Positions 31,657 to 44,092 of a stretch of 64,000 bases of DNA are shown in pieces. Both the position numbers and the translations under genes were made by a program. Positions within the stretch are counted from its first letter, which is position 1, and every line of letters starts with the position of its first letter. A model generated the notes under the pieces. It worked only from the letters and a program-made list of their open reading frames with translations. It did no database searches and was not told the DNA's origin. The stretch covers positions 43,707,314 to 43,771,313 of the forward strand of contig JBANSL010000003.1 of NCBI GenBank assembly GCA_037127255.1, given 5' to 3'. The DNA is from Persicaria tinctoria (taxonomy: Eukaryota > Streptophyta > Magnoliopsida > Caryophyllales > Polygonaceae).

Positions 31657-32581
31657 TTTGGTGTTCTGAAAGCCTGATTTGTTGTTACTGTTACATAATT
31701 TCTGAATGCATAATGTTAACCAAGAACACAAAAGAAACATGAACTCTATGATCCCATTTCAAGTGTTCACCAAATAAGCCTTTAGTGAATGGTCAGACTT
31801 CAGAGGGCCTTCAATTGATATGATCAACACGATTCATGACAGTATTCAATTTGTGCAGGTTAGTTGAGAAATCAATTTTCCTTTTCATGGTTTTAGGTTT
31901 TGCTGCATGGTTTTAGGTTTTCAGCAAAGAGATTATGTTTTTTAATGGGTATGGCCTGATGAATTTGGTAAAGACAGCAGGTTAATGAATTTGGCAAAAG
32001 AGTTCCCATTAATGTGTGAGAAAAAAGGTCCGCGATACTTACTATGTTCCAGTCCATTTTTATTCATTTCACAATATCAAATTTGTACAAACATGAGGTT
32101 ATTCTGAAATAATATTCATTCAGTTGAAACCAATGATAAGGTGGCTACAGTGGAACTCCTATCGGCTTGCAACATATGAACACCAGGAAGTGGCTACACA
32201 ACCATTTGCACATCTCCTATCTCTACTTTCACTAATTGAAAGAATAATTCCTCCCTTAACTTATGAGAAACATTGAGAGATCAATTCAACTCTGATTGGA
32301 CTTGTCCAATTTGAAATATACTGCACATAAAATCAAGTCTAAAGAAGATAAACAACTGAATTGGAATTGGAATTGGAATAATGAAACCGTAGGCTTTATT
32401 TACCCATAAATATATTATCAAATAAATAACATGAAGAAACACGGGGTCTTAAGGGGGCATGATGTTAAAAGGAAACGATAACCTAAAGTCGAATCCCAAA
32501 AATGGGTGATAAGACGATGAAACTGCATAAAAACTACCAAGCAAAGACAATAAGGTTTTTTCATAGTGCAGCTGATAGAAA
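31657..32581. other. Helitron interior between P-protein exon and RPA-like gene
   Basis: No gene recognised. The P-protein downstream flank may extend some way. TTGGAATTGGAATTGGAATA at 32360 is a short tandem. Confidence 0.4.
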
Positions 32582-33572
32582 TCAGTCTTCATCTGGCTCA
32601 ATCTTCACCTCGACCTTCTTCTGTTTGGTAGTAGACATTTTGAAGTCATCCTGCTCTTCTCCACTATCAATCGAAATGTACTTCCGACGCTTTTTTGGAG
32701 TATTTAAGGATGTTGATACCACTCCAGACGAAGAAACATCTTCCTGAGTATCCTAACAGACATGCAAAGGAATGTAAGGATTAGAAAAGTTAATTGAGAG
32801 AGCATACTTAAACACATATACAGGTTATGTGTAGGTAAATCAAGTACCTGTAGGGGAAGAGTATGTGATTTGAACTGTTCAATACAGTTTCCATCAAGCG
32901 TCATGTTCTAAATTGTGTGCGTCTTGTCCCCCTTCTTCACATAATGACCTTTTACCTCAGCTTGGAACAGAAAAGTCTTGTTTAACAATACGTTCAACTC
33001 AATAGGGAATGCATCCATATCACCGTCCTGTGAAGTTATAAATTTGAGGAATCGGATGGCAAAAGGAAAGAATAAAAGAAAAGAGAAATAAGAAGATAAG
33101 TTGTGAATGTATAATTAAGAGTATGGAATATAAAAACGATTTACCTTATCTTGCTTCTCACGCAAAGCTCAGACGGAAAACTGAACAATCGATTGAACAT
33201 CTTCATCGAAGAGCATCAGAGAAGCATAACCGGTATCATCTTCTACTTTAACTTTCAATAAAAACCTACAGTTTATTGCACACAAAGGTGAGGGCTGGTA
33301 TGTTTGATAAAACGTTACTGAATAACAAAACACAATAAACTAAAGGCTGTGATCCAATTTTGTCAATAAAATGAAATTATCAAGATGAGGGAAGTGGATA
33401 TCGAAGGGATATATGACAACCCAATAAAGCATACATATTCAACACTTGCAAACACCCCAAACGTTACTGAACAACAAACAATTATGAAGATAAAACCTTA
33501 CTCCACAGCAAAACACAATAAAGAATTGTGAGGATTTACCTCTGAACAAGGAACTCTACAGGCTTATCACAT

Positions 33573-35660
33573 TGTTGTTAGCTGAATCTGTCGTGTTCTA
33601 TAGTAACTTTTATATCAATTTCTGCATACATTTCATTCATTTGGGCTAAGATAGTACATAATCTATGTAGCTTATGTTTATTTGCCAAATTATGGAATCT
33701 ACACCAGTTTCTGTTTAAATTCGCAGAATTCGAGGCAAATTACAGCAATTCTAAGGAAGGTCAGAAAAGCTCGGAAAACAACTATAGAAGTCCAAGAATC
33801 AGAGAGTACAGAACCAGGACAAACCGAGCTGAAGCCAGAGCTACTCTATGTCGAGTACACCTTACTCGATCTCGAGTAGAGAGTCCGAGGAGACTTGGTC
33901 GACAAAGCCTGATCAAGTCCGAGGCAACCTGACTCCGGAAGACAACTCGATCTCGACAAGACCTAGTCGAGATCGACTACACCTCAGCGCCACACCCGAG
34001 GTCGACGGGAAGAGGAGCTGATCGAGGAGCCGAGGACGAAGACGCCGAGCACATCTCTACTCGATCTCGATGAGACGTTGTCGAGATCGACGAGCCACCC
34101 TGCGCTAGTCCGAGACCATGCCGAGGAGGAGTCCTCGACATCAACAGAGAGCCGTCTTCGACCACACTCCTAGTCGATCCCGAGGAACCCTAGTCGAGAT
34201 CGACGACACCCAGGAGCCCAGATCCGAGCCTGTCGAGGACCAGCTAGCCGAGACGACGAGCCGAGCCAGTCGACCACAATCCTACTCGAGATCGACTAGA
34301 CCTTTGTCGAGATCGAGTAGACCTCCAGAGCCGTGTTACTCGGGTTGACCAATTCTACTCGGCTTGGAGTTACTTGGGCACGAAGGAAGTCGAGAAGCCC
34401 GAGATCTATCCTACATCAATCATCATCTATCTATGGAAGGAAGATCTATCAACATGAAGACATATTACCTAGTTTAGATATAGTTTTCCTTTAAAGATTT
34501 ATTTCCCTTAAGAATTTTATTTATCTTTAAGCTTTAAGTAGATATAGATAGAAGATTCTATCCTTGATTAGCAAGGATTAGAAAGCTATAAATAAAGCCC
34601 ATGGGGCTGAGTTTTAATCATTCAATTACAGTGAGAGACAAGTAGTTCCAAAGAGAAGTTTTAGGAATTCTAAGGTTTTTAAGGTTTTGGCATTCAGCGA
34701 AAGTTGATTGCCGGGATTGTAAAGGCTTTGAATATAGTTTAATGCAATTTAGTTTCTTTTTATCAATCAATGTATGCGATTGCGATGAGGCGTGAGTAGT
34801 CCACCCACTTCTGGGGCTAGGGTGAGCCCGACGGTGGCCATGTGAGGTGATGCGGTAAATGTCAGATCTTGTTATGCAATTCGTCTTCTATCCCTATAAG
34901 CATGATTCTTTTGCGAGAGTTGAAGGTGATCCTTGTTTGTGTTATTGAAGTGAAAGTGATCTTAATGCAACTTGGATTAATTATGTGAAAAGGGTTAGTA
35001 ACAATTAGGGTTTATGCGAAAGCCTCTATATGCCTATTTGTTAGTAACGAAAGTTATTTTGATGAAAAGCATGATCTTTTATGCCTTTATGTGTTACTTT
35101 GCATGGTTATCGTTGTGGTGTTGATACCCTAGCTTTGGAAGTCTTTTATATATTGAATTTATTTCGTCGGAAATCTGAGTTTTTGGTTCGAAATTTGCAA
35201 TTTAAGTTTTCTGTCTTTCCAGTCGAAATAGAGGAGAAGCTTGTCGATCTCGAGTAGGATCCTTGTCGAGATCGAGTAGAACTAGTCTAGGTCGAGTTGA
35301 GTTTCTGTTCTGTTGTCGATTTTTCAGTTTCTGTTTTCTGTTGTCGATCTCGAGTAGGCTTAGTCGAGATCGAGTACGTCTGTTGTCTTGCTTTGTTCTT
35401 TACTTTCTTTCGCTATTTTCTGTCTTTGCTTTTGTTTCTGTTTTGCTTTGTCTTTTCTGCTTTCTGTTTCTGTCTTTCTGCTGCTTGTTTGTGAGATCTG
35501 TTGCTACCTGAGAACTGCTGACGTGCTTCATCGTGGATTCGATCCTGACAACCTTCTACTACAACGGGAGGAAGTTTTGTATTTATTTGCTGAGACAGGG
35601 AAGTCAGTCTGATCTCTATTCTATATTTATTTCATACTTGACCATCCTCCTGCAACAACA
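33573..35660 (+). repeat. 5' LTR of element B
   Basis: Starts TGTTGTTAGCTGAATC and ends CCTGCAACAACA. TCGA-NN-TCGA clusters lie at about 33848-34325 (U3) and 35242-35375 (near the LTR end). A long pyrimidine/TTTCTG tract follows (35390-35490). It shares the TATA region and layout with A but is clearly a different subfamily at its 5' end. Confidence 0.9.
34587..34594 (+). promoter_or_regulatory. LTR TATA box (element B, 5' LTR)
   Basis: TATAAATA followed by AAGCCCATGGGGCT, a palindrome shared with A and C in similar form. Confidence 0.7.
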
Positions 35661-35663
35661 AAT

Positions 35664-35681
35664 TGGCGCCGTTGCCGGGGA
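35664..35681 (+). other. Primer-binding site, tRNA-Asp type (element B)
   Basis: TGGCGCCGTTGCCGGGGA, the perfect complement of a plant tRNA-Asp 3' end, 3 bp after the LTR. Confidence 0.9.
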
Positions 35682-35743
35682 AGCTATCATTCGCGCCTTA
35701 GGTAGTCAGTTCTCACGTTCTCTTTGAGTTACTTTGCAGGTGT

Positions 35744-37153
35744 ATGCGTCGTTCTGGTCAAACACCTGAGTTTGACGCCTTAGACGAACCGGAACACCTT
35801 TTTCACATCAGAGGTAAACTACAAAGAGCCATGGCGGCCGTTGAAACACAGGAACAACTGATCACAAGGCCTACAAGGGAACTAGCCGCTAAAGATGCTG
35901 CTATCGCCACTGAGAAAGCAGCAAGGGAGCAAGTAGAAGCTGAGCTTGCCCAGTTCCCAACCACTGTAGAGGATTACATGCATCCCACTCTCGTCGTGCC
36001 TGAATCGGCGATTCTAATCCCTGATAACTCTTTTGAAATTCGCACTCAATTTCTTATAGAGCTTAAAAATAATGCCTTTTATGGTAGATTTAATGAGTGT
36101 CCTCTTGAACATATTACAAACTTTTCTGACATGTGCCGTACTCTTGCTGAAGGTACAACCTTGGAATATGTCAAGATGAAAGCTTTTCGCTGGTCTCTCG
36201 CTAGTCCTGCACTGAAATGGCTTGAAGGGCTGAAAGCAAGATCACTCACAACCTGGGCCCAAGTAGAGCAAGAGTTTCTGAAGCAAGGGGAACCGCTGGC
36301 AAAGGCATGGGAGCGCTACAAAGAATTGCTGCGATCTTGCCCTACTCATGGACAGCCACCATACGTCATTCAGGAGATCTTCTTCAACTCTCTTGATCAA
36401 GTCACTAAGGACAGAACCAACCATTATACTCGCTATGAGTATCTGACAATGCCGCCAAGTGACGCATGGGATGTGCTGGAGAAGCTCACTAACTACGACA
36501 ACAAGTATGGGTCTACTGCAACCTATGAAGAGAACCCATACGCCAGGCCAGCACCATCCATGCCCCTCTATGAGCCTCCTAAAGATATTGATCCTGATGT
36601 AAGGGAGCAGTACTACAGAGACCAGAATAAGAAGCTCCTTAAGCAAGTAAAGTATCTCTCTGTCAACCAGCCTTGCATTGAATGCGGATCGCAACGGCAC
36701 ACCACTATTGAGTGCCCACACACAGAGCAAGTCAGGATGGCAGAGCACCACGAGGAGATAGCTTACGCAGGGGGTCCCAATCGCTACATGGGGGACCAAA
36801 GGTTTCAGCAACCCCAATGGAACCAAGGTATCCCTAGAAACCCCCCGCCCTACAGAGCTCCAGGACATCCGGAAAGGGACCAGAAAAAGGATGATATACA
36901 GACAGTTCTGGAGGAAATACGGAGGAACCACTCAAAAACTAGGCAATCTTTCAACTCCGTCTACACTCAGATGCAGGGTGTCAACTCGAGACTTGGGGAA
37001 ATTGATATATGGCGAAAATCAGTTGATACACAGATTGGTCAGCTAGCAACAGGAATCCCCAGACAGTCAGATGCGCTCCCTGGATCTTCAGAACCAAATC
37101 CTAAGGGAAAGACTGGACACATCGCTGTTGTAAAACTCAGAAGCGGGCATTAA
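35744..37153 (+). CDS. gag: Athila-like gag (element B)
   Basis: 469 codons, starting MRRSGQTPEFDALDEPEH right after the PBS as in A and C. Order: a short coiled N-terminus (EKAAREQVEAELAQ), the Retrotrans_gag core (WLEGLKARSLTTWAQVEQEF then AWERYKELLRSCP), zinc knuckle CIECGSQRHTTIEC (CX2CX4HX4C, about 36674-36715), and a C-terminal region with LEEIRRNHSKT and LRSGH. An in-frame deletion of about 21 residues after EQEFL removes the NKFFPPAKTALLRQKI segment present in A and C. The TAA at 37151 replaces a CAA codon found in A, so gag and protease were one frame; a TAG lies at about 37181. Confidence 0.85.
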   Translation: MRRSGQTPEFDALDEPEHLFHIRGKLQRAMAAVETQEQLITRPTRELAAKDAAIATEKAAREQVEAELAQFPTTVEDYMHPTLVVPESAILIPDNSFEIRTQFLIELKNNAFYGRFNECPLEHITNFSDMCRTLAEGTTLEYVKMKAFRWSLASPALKWLEGLKARSLTTWAQVEQEFLKQGEPLAKAWERYKELLRSCPTHGQPPYVIQEIFFNSLDQVTKDRTNHYTRYEYLTMPPSDAWDVLEKLTNYDNKYGSTATYEENPYARPAPSMPLYEPPKDIDPDVREQYYRDQNKKLLKQVKYLSVNQPCIECGSQRHTTIECPHTEQVRMAEHHEEIAYAGGPNRYMGDQRFQQPQWNQGIPRNPPPYRAPGHPERDQKKDDIQTVLEEIRRNHSKTRQSFNSVYTQMQGVNSRLGEIDIWRKSVDTQIGQLATGIPRQSDALPGSSEPNPKGKTGHIAVVKLRSGH

Positions 37154-37480
37154 CTGCAAGAGCCAGAGGTCGGAAAGCAGTAGAACAACGAAGAACAGCA
37201 AGTCGACATCGACGACACTGTAGTCGATCTCGAGGAGGGCCTCGTCGATCTCGAGGAGAAACTTCAAAGGCCCTCGTCTGCACTACACAACAACTCGACT
37301 TCACCCAATCTAGTCGAGATCGACAAGGACCTAGTCGATGTCGAGGAGCCCCTAGTCGACGTAGAGAAAGCTGCCGCACCTCCGACATCTGTTCTGGCTC
37401 CAAATCAGAAAAAGAAGCTGCCTTTCCCCACAAAATCTCCAAAGGACCCAGTAGAAAAGAAATATCAGCGCTTCATCAAG
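37154..37480 (+). repeat. TCGA-motif spacer between gag and protease (element B)
   Basis: The same frame as gag, with one further stop. It encodes VDIDDTVVDLEEGLVDLEEK and similar acidic repeats made of TCGA-NN-TCGA, then joins the protease at KKKLPFPTKSPK. Confidence 0.7.
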
Positions 37481-39100
37481 ATGCTTCAGAAACTCAACGT
37501 CACCATCCCCTTCACAGAAGCTCTTAATGAAATGCCATCTTATGTCAAGTTCCTGAAAGAGATTCTGAGCAAAAAGCGATCGATGGCTGAAATCACAGAG
37601 GAATGCAGCCATTTGGACATACTAGAGAAGAGGCCGGATCCAGGTAAGTTTGCTATAACCATTGGATTTGGTCCATACAAAATTAATGCTTTATGTGATC
37701 TTGGAGCTAGTGTGAGTATAATGCCTTTAACAATTTGGTCCAAGATTAAGATAGGTGCCCTAGAGCCTGTGGATGCTAGACTTTACATGGCCAACAACAC
37801 AGTGGTCATTCCAACAGGCATGGTGGAAAATGTGCCAGTACAAGTAGGTAAATTCTTTGTCCTTGCTGATTTCCTAGTTGTTGATATGCAAGAAGATCCT
37901 GCTTGTCCAATTATTCTAGGGAGACCCTTCTTGGCGACGGTGGATGCCAACATAAGCGTAAAGAAAGGAGTGCTCACCTTCAACATCAGCGATGAGGTAA
38001 TTGAGTATTCCTTTAATAAAACTGAAAGGCATACATGTCCAATGGAAGAGGTCAAATCTATCTCAGCTGGCTACATCACCTGCGGGGAACCCAAGGTCAG
38101 AAATATGACCCCTAAGGAGCTAGAAAAGAGGGACATGGAGGCCCAGGTGGAGGAGATCATGGCAATCCTAAAGGAGGATGCAGAAAATCCAATCGACACG
38201 AACCAAGGTACGTCGTTAGGGATTAATTATTTTTCGGATGCCTTGACAGGAACCAAGTATGGGGTCAAGATTGACCAAGGCTCCTCGACATCGAGGACCC
38301 TAATCGACCTCGACCAAAAACAGAAACCTTCACCAGCACCAGCATCGACGAGCAACAACACTGAAGTGCCAGGCTACTCGATCTCGAGTAGGGTACTCGA
38401 GATTGTCCACCCCTCTGCTGTCTCGGCTTCGCCGTCCTCGACGCTGAAGACTCCAGGATCTATAACCTCATCGAGATCGACTACGCTAGTCGAGATCGAC
38501 CAAGCTCCTCGGGCACCTGATTCCTCGACGCTGACTCCACCAGACGAACCAGACTCCTCGATCTCGACCATGCTTGTCGAGATCGACCATCACCCGGCTA
38601 CACCAGCCCCTATTTCCTCGACGCTGAAGCCACCAGGAGCAGAAAGCTACTCGAGATCGAGTAGTCTACTCGATGTCGACCAGCGCTCGACTTCACCAGC
38701 TTCTGCATCCTCGAGTAGACCACCACCAGAAACTGCAGACTCGTCGAGATCGACTAGCCCTAGTCGAGATCGACCAAACACCGTGGTTCCTGATTCCGTC
38801 TCTGCGAAGGTAAGCCAAGGTATGGATCTTTCTACTCCTATTTCCATTAAAGATCTATCTATACATGGGAGAGGTTTGCCTTGGTATGTGCGCTTATGTA
38901 GGATTTCCAATGATGAGCCCAAGGAATATGAAGTTGGAGAAAAGCTCTATGTCTCTAAATCAAAGGATCATTGGTTCCCCAACAAATTCACCAAGAAGCG
39001 GATGGGACCTTTCGTGGTGAACAAGATCCATTATGGAGGACTACAGCTGATGGACAAGAATGGAGTCTTATTTGAGGCCCAAGCTACATGGGCCCTATAG
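37481..39100 (+). CDS. Athila-like protease with TCGA-motif domain and integrase-C-terminus-like tail (element B)
   Basis: 539 codons in the gag frame. Retropepsin motifs are LCDLGASVSIMPL (Asp about residue 73) and PIILGRPFLATV (about 145). Residues about 265-440 are a low-complexity Ser/Glu/Asp region (LVEIDHH, YSISSRVLEIV, SRSSSLLDVD) generated by the TCGA motif in three frames. The last about 75 residues (EYEVGEKLYVSKSKDHWFPN, then MGPFVVNKI and LQLMDKNG) resemble the C-terminal domain of Ty3 integrases (GPF-V and L-D-G). The RT, RNase H and integrase core would then be deleted between. Family placement of the tail is inference. Confidence 0.7.
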   Translation: MLQKLNVTIPFTEALNEMPSYVKFLKEILSKKRSMAEITEECSHLDILEKRPDPGKFAITIGFGPYKINALCDLGASVSIMPLTIWSKIKIGALEPVDARLYMANNTVVIPTGMVENVPVQVGKFFVLADFLVVDMQEDPACPIILGRPFLATVDANISVKKGVLTFNISDEVIEYSFNKTERHTCPMEEVKSISAGYITCGEPKVRNMTPKELEKRDMEAQVEEIMAILKEDAENPIDTNQGTSLGINYFSDALTGTKYGVKIDQGSSTSRTLIDLDQKQKPSPAPASTSNNTEVPGYSISSRVLEIVHPSAVSASPSSTLKTPGSITSSRSTTLVEIDQAPRAPDSSTLTPPDEPDSSISTMLVEIDHHPATPAPISSTLKPPGAESYSRSSSLLDVDQRSTSPASASSSRPPPETADSSRSTSPSRDRPNTVVPDSVSAKVSQGMDLSTPISIKDLSIHGRGLPWYVRLCRISNDEPKEYEVGEKLYVSKSKDHWFPNKFTKKRMGPFVVNKIHYGGLQLMDKNGVLFEAQATWAL

Positions 39101-40585
39101 ATGCCACCATGAGCTACATGGAAAGTCGGCCTAGCCACTATAAAATCTACAGCTTGTACATAGACTTTTTTTTAGGACATTTTTTGGGACATTGTTTTTT
39201 GCTTGTTTTTGGTTTTGAACATTTTTTGGTTTTTATTTTTTGTGGGTATATGTCTTCCATACTTTTCAGGTCCATGGATAGAACCAAGCAATATTCATAC
39301 TCGGCCCAAGAGGTGCTTCCATTCGAAATTTAGAAGCCCTGCACACCAGTCTAGTGAGTTTCTTTCTTTACCCTTGTTTTTTTTATACAGTGAGGACACT
39401 GTAATGTTTAAGTATGGGGTGGAGGAAGGGCTTACTTTATGCATATTTGCTATATTGTGACATTATATGTGCATTATTTCTTTGAATTGCTACATGGTTA
39501 TTTTGGAATGCATTATTGATGTATGTGCCTATATGCATGTTTTCCAAAATTTGAGAAAAATGACCCCCATTGAATTTTTTTGATAAATGTCATGGAAGCT
39601 TATATAGAACTAAATGATGCAAAATTGGATTCATTAGAGATATAGCATGAAATTGCCTAGTAAAGGGAAGTCACAATAAAGTGCATATTTTATTGAAAAC
39701 CATGAAAGGAGGTAAAATTTGAAGTTGTTTTTGACATGTTACATGATAAGATGATGGAGGACTTTATATTTCCATATAATGCTCACTGTATAATCCTAGC
39801 CTTACCCATGCTTATACATCACAAAAGCATATTATGCCTTATTTCATATATTGCTCCGCATGATCTAAATATTGCCATTCTTTACTTTATCCGGGGATTA
39901 TGTTGAGAATGATGTTACATTATGGAGATTATCATATGGTGTTTGTGTTGTTAATTATCATTATTGGAGTTTGGAAGGAAATTGTTTGAAATATATGGAA
40001 AATTTATCGAGTGAGAGAAAATCCAATCACCTCAGGAGATAAAGGTAGATTGACCCTGCTCTCTGAGATAATAGTTTGGAGAGATGGGACACATTGTGAG
40101 GAGTCCAAAGCACTAAGTATCCGGGGCCATTCATGAGACCCATGTTTGCGACTCGCGAGAAGGCAGTGCTGAGGTTAGAGAGGTAAAAGCATTATTATGA
40201 ATAGAAGCAATATGAAAGGTGATGAATCTTACGGAGAAGGAATGTGGAAGTTCAATTTGGGAAGTACTCCATTTCCCCGAATTATTAACACCACATTGCC
40301 AAAAAATGCCCACCTTTTAGCCTTTTATCAATCTACTCCTTATTTGAGTTTAAATTAAAGTCCTCTTGATTATTAATGCTTTGTCACGAATGAATGTTTT
40401 GCATAACCCTCCTTTTATGAGTAAATGTTGTTTTTAATTGCACATGCATAAATTTGTGACACTAGTACCTTTTCGATGATGGTAATTTATTGCAGGGACA
40501 TATAACAATGAATCTGATATGTTGAGAGTTTTGATTTCTTCCCCTGAATGACAAATAAAGGTATTGCTTGAGGACAAGCAAGCTT
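39101..40585 (+). other. Non-coding 3' internal region (element B)
   Basis: No gene recognised. An internal AAGTATGGGGTGGAGGAAGG motif at about 39409-39428 repeats the terminal polypurine tract. The rest is AT-rich, as in element A. Confidence 0.6.
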
Positions 40586-40599
40586 AAGTATGGGGTGTT
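40586..40599 (+). promoter_or_regulatory. Polypurine tract (element B)
   Basis: AAGTATGGGGTGTT directly before the 3' LTR, preceded by TTGAGGACAAGCAAGC as in A. Confidence 0.75.
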
Positions 40600-42686
40600 T
40601 GTTGTGAGCTGAATCTGCCGTGTTCTACAGTAACTTTTATATCAATTTCTGCATACATTTCATTCATTTGGGCTAAGATAGTACATAATCTATGTAGCTT
40701 ATGTTTATTTGCCAAATGATGGAATCTACACCAATTTCTGTTTAAATTCGCAGAATTCGAGGCAAATTACAGCAATTCTAAGGAAGGTCAGAAAAGCTCG
40801 GAAAACAACTACAGAAGTCCAAGAATCAGAGAGTACAGAACCAGGACAAACGGAGCTAAGCCAGAGCTACTCTATGTCGAGTACACCTTACTCGATCTCG
40901 AGTAGAGAGTCCGAGCAGACTTGGTCGACAAAGCCTGATCAAGTCCGAGGCAACCTGACTCCGGAAGACAACTCGATCTCGACAAGACCTAGTCGAGATC
41001 GACTACACCTCAGCGCCACACCCGGAGTCGACGAGAAGAGGAGTTGATCGAGGAGCCGAGGACGAAGACGCCGAGCACATCTCTACTCGATCTCGATGAG
41101 ACCTTGTCGAGATCGACGAGCCACCCTGCACCAGTCCGAGACCATGCCGAGGAGGAGTCCTCGACATCACCAAAGAGCCGTCTTCGACCACACTCCTAGT
41201 CGATCTCGAGGAACCCTAGTCGAGATCGACGACACCCAGGAGCCCAGATCCGAGCCTGTCGAGGACCAGCTAGCCGAGACGACGAGCCGAGCCAGCCGAC
41301 CACAATCCTACTCGAGATCGACTAGACCTTTGTCGAGATCGAGTAGACCTCCAGAGCCGTGTTACTCGGGTTGACCAATTTTACTCGGCTTGGAGTTACT
41401 TGGGCACGAAAGAAGTCGAGAAGCCCGAGATCTATCCTACATCTATCATCATCTATCTATGGAAGAAAGATCTATCAACATGAAGACATATTACCTAGTT
41501 TAGATATAGTTTTCTTTTAAAGATTTATTTCCCTTAAGAATTTTATTTATCTTTAAGCTTGAAGTAGATATAGATAGAAGATTCTATCCTTGATAAGCAA
41601 GGATTAGAAAGCTATAAATAAAGCCCATGGGGCTGAGTTTTAATCATTCAATTACAGTGAGAGACAAGTAGTTCCAAAGAGAAGTTTTAGGAATTCTAAG
41701 GTTTTTAAGGTTTTGGCATTCAACGAAAGTTGATTGCCGGGATTGTAAAGGCTTTGAATATAGTTTAATGCAATTTAGTTTCTTTTTAACAATCAATGTC
41801 TGCGATTGCGATGAGGCGTGAGTAGTCCACCCACTTCTGGGGCTGGGGTGAGCCCGACGGTGGCCACGTGAGGTGATGCGGAAAAGGTCAGATCTTGTTA
41901 TGCAATTCGTCTTCTATCCCTATAAGCATGATTCTTTTGCGAGAGTTGAAGGTGATCCTTGTTTGTGTTATTGAAGCGAAAGTGATCTTAATGCAACTTG
42001 GATTAATTATGTGAAAAGGGTTAGTAACAATTAGGGTTTATGCGAAAGCCTCTATATGCCTATTTGTTAGTAACGAAAGTTATTTTGATGGAAAGCACGA
42101 TCTTTTATGCCTTTATGTGTTACTTTGCATGGTTATCGTTGTGGTGTTGATACCCTAGCTTTGGAAGTCTTTTATATATTGAATTTATTTCGTCGGAAAT
42201 CTGAGTTTTTGGTTCGAAATTTGCAATTTAAGTTTTCTGTCTTTCCAGTCGAAATAGAGGAGAAGCTTGTCGATCTCGAGTAGGATCCTTGTCGAGATCG
42301 AGTAGAACTAGTCTAGGTCGAGTTGAGTTTCTTTTCTGTTGTCGATTTTTCAGTTTCTGTTTTCTGTTGTCGATCTCGAGTAGGCTTAGTCGAGATCGAG
42401 TACGTCTGTTGTCTTGCTTTGTTCTTTACTTTCTTTCGCTATTTTCTGTCTTTGCTTTTGTTTCTGTTTTGCTTTGTCTTTTCTGCTTTCTGTTTCTGTC
42501 TTTCTGCTGCTTGTTTGTGAGATCTGTTGCTACCTGAGAACTGCTGACGTGCTTCATCGTGGATTCGATCCTGATAACCTTCTACTACAACGGGAGGAAG
42601 TCTTGTATTTATTTGTTGAGACAGGGAAGTCAGTCTGATCTTTATTCTATATTTATTTCATACTTGACCATCCTCCTACAACAACA
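40600..42686 (+). repeat. 3' LTR of element B
   Basis: Mate of 33573-35660, starting TGTTGTGAGCTGAATC and ending CCTACAACAACA. The TATA box is at 41613-41620. Confidence 0.9.
41613..41620 (+). promoter_or_regulatory. LTR TATA box (element B, 3' LTR)
   Basis: TATAAATA in the same context as the 5' LTR. Confidence 0.6.
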
Positions 42687-44029
42687 CACACCTCTCACAG
42701 TATGAGGTCACACCATCGGTTTCAACACTTTTCCTGCACTTGATGCAGCCATTGTAGAACCATTTTTTAGGATTAAGAAATTTGACAATTGTAGCCACAA
42801 AAGGAAAGAAACCACTCTGCAAAGTTGGATGAAAAGAAGTTATGACATAAAAATCATATGGTGAAACAAATGGGGCGAGGAACAGAAATTAATATCAATA
42901 GACAGAGATAACCTCAGTCTTGGTGTCAAGGATACTAAGGGTTGTGCTCTCGTGGGACGTCAAATACTTCTGGCCAAAAGATAAATCACTTCGGGTTGTG
43001 ACATGGCTTATAGTCCGGGAATCCAAGTCTCCCTCCGGGAAACCCCTGTGATAAAACACAAAACAAACATCCAAATTGATTAAATATATATTTGAAGAGT
43101 CCTAAAAATGAATTAAAAAGAATAGCAGATATAGGAGTAACATCAAAAGGTTAAAACAGAGATCAAAGTAGGATTCAGAACTTGGAGAATTCAACAATTG
43201 CAGGATGCTCCTGGTCGATAATAAGTCGTGAACCCCACCTCGCGTTTGATACACTTAACTGATCTGGTAATGGCAATAGTGAGGAGTCAAAATTTGTTCA
43301 CAAGTTGAATTGTACCAAAAGAATAACATTTTATAAAGAAGGTATGTAGTTACCTTCAAATATTGATGTCTTAGCAAATTGTAATATAATAATGACTCTT
43401 CCACCTTTTAATGAGTCAAGATGGGTAAAGAGTTCGACAGCGAAGTCCGCCCAAAGGGTGCAAGGTAGAATATTGTGTCTACATTAAAAAACATGTAAAT
43501 CAAGTTAAAAAAAGGTTGAAAAAATAGTGTAAGACAAATATATACGACAACTTGATAGGATGCACCTGTGATCCTCCAACTGAATTTTCATCCTCTTAGT
43601 TATGGAGTTGTCTTTATTGACAGAAGTGATAATACCGCCATAGTCACTGACCTCTCCAATAACATCTAAAGAAAAGAAACGTGAGTAGGAGTTAGAACAT
43701 TAACATAAAGTGGTGGAAATAATATATAAAATATTAAAATTAGAGAGTAATAATTACCAAACAAAAAGCCAGCTTTAGTGCTATTTGATAAAATAGTTGG
43801 GAAATCCATAAACTCTAAACCATTAAGAGGTATAGACAAACCATCACATGACTTGATGGTGGTTGATTCATTAACCATAATTTTTTTCGGATGTTAACCT
43901 GAATGGACCACGATTTTCAATGAGGTCAAAGCTCAACATAATTATAGTACAAACTCCTTAACATGATCAACACTTCTCCAAATGAACTTTGCTCGAATGT
44001 ATGCTTCAATTCGATATCCCTATAAAATA

Positions 44030-44092
44030 AAAGCAACTAAATGGAATTAGAAGCAACTAAATGGAATTAGAAGCAACTAAATGGAATTAGAG
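44030..44092. repeat. 20-bp tandem repeat in RPA-like intron
   Basis: AAGCAACTAAATGGAATTAG three times in a row, in the intron after the second coding block. Confidence 0.85.

Larger units (their letters stand above)
33573..42686 (+). mobile_element. Element B: Athila-like non-autonomous LTR retrotransposon
   Basis: LTRs at 33573-35660 (2088 bp) and 40600-42686 (2087 bp) are very similar, so this is probably the youngest complete copy. The 5-bp flanks are CACAT (33568-33572) and CACAC (42687-42691), a target duplication with one change; removing the element and one copy joins the RPA frame. It has the perfect tRNA-Asp PBS and a gag-pro region in one frame. There is no RT or integrase core, but the end of the ORF resembles an integrase C-terminal domain. 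Confidence 0.9.

Noticed and set aside
33568..42691. Element B lacking a target duplication
   Set aside because: The flanks CACAT and CACAC differ by one base, but the RPA reading frame rejoins when one is removed, so I treat them as a mutated duplication.
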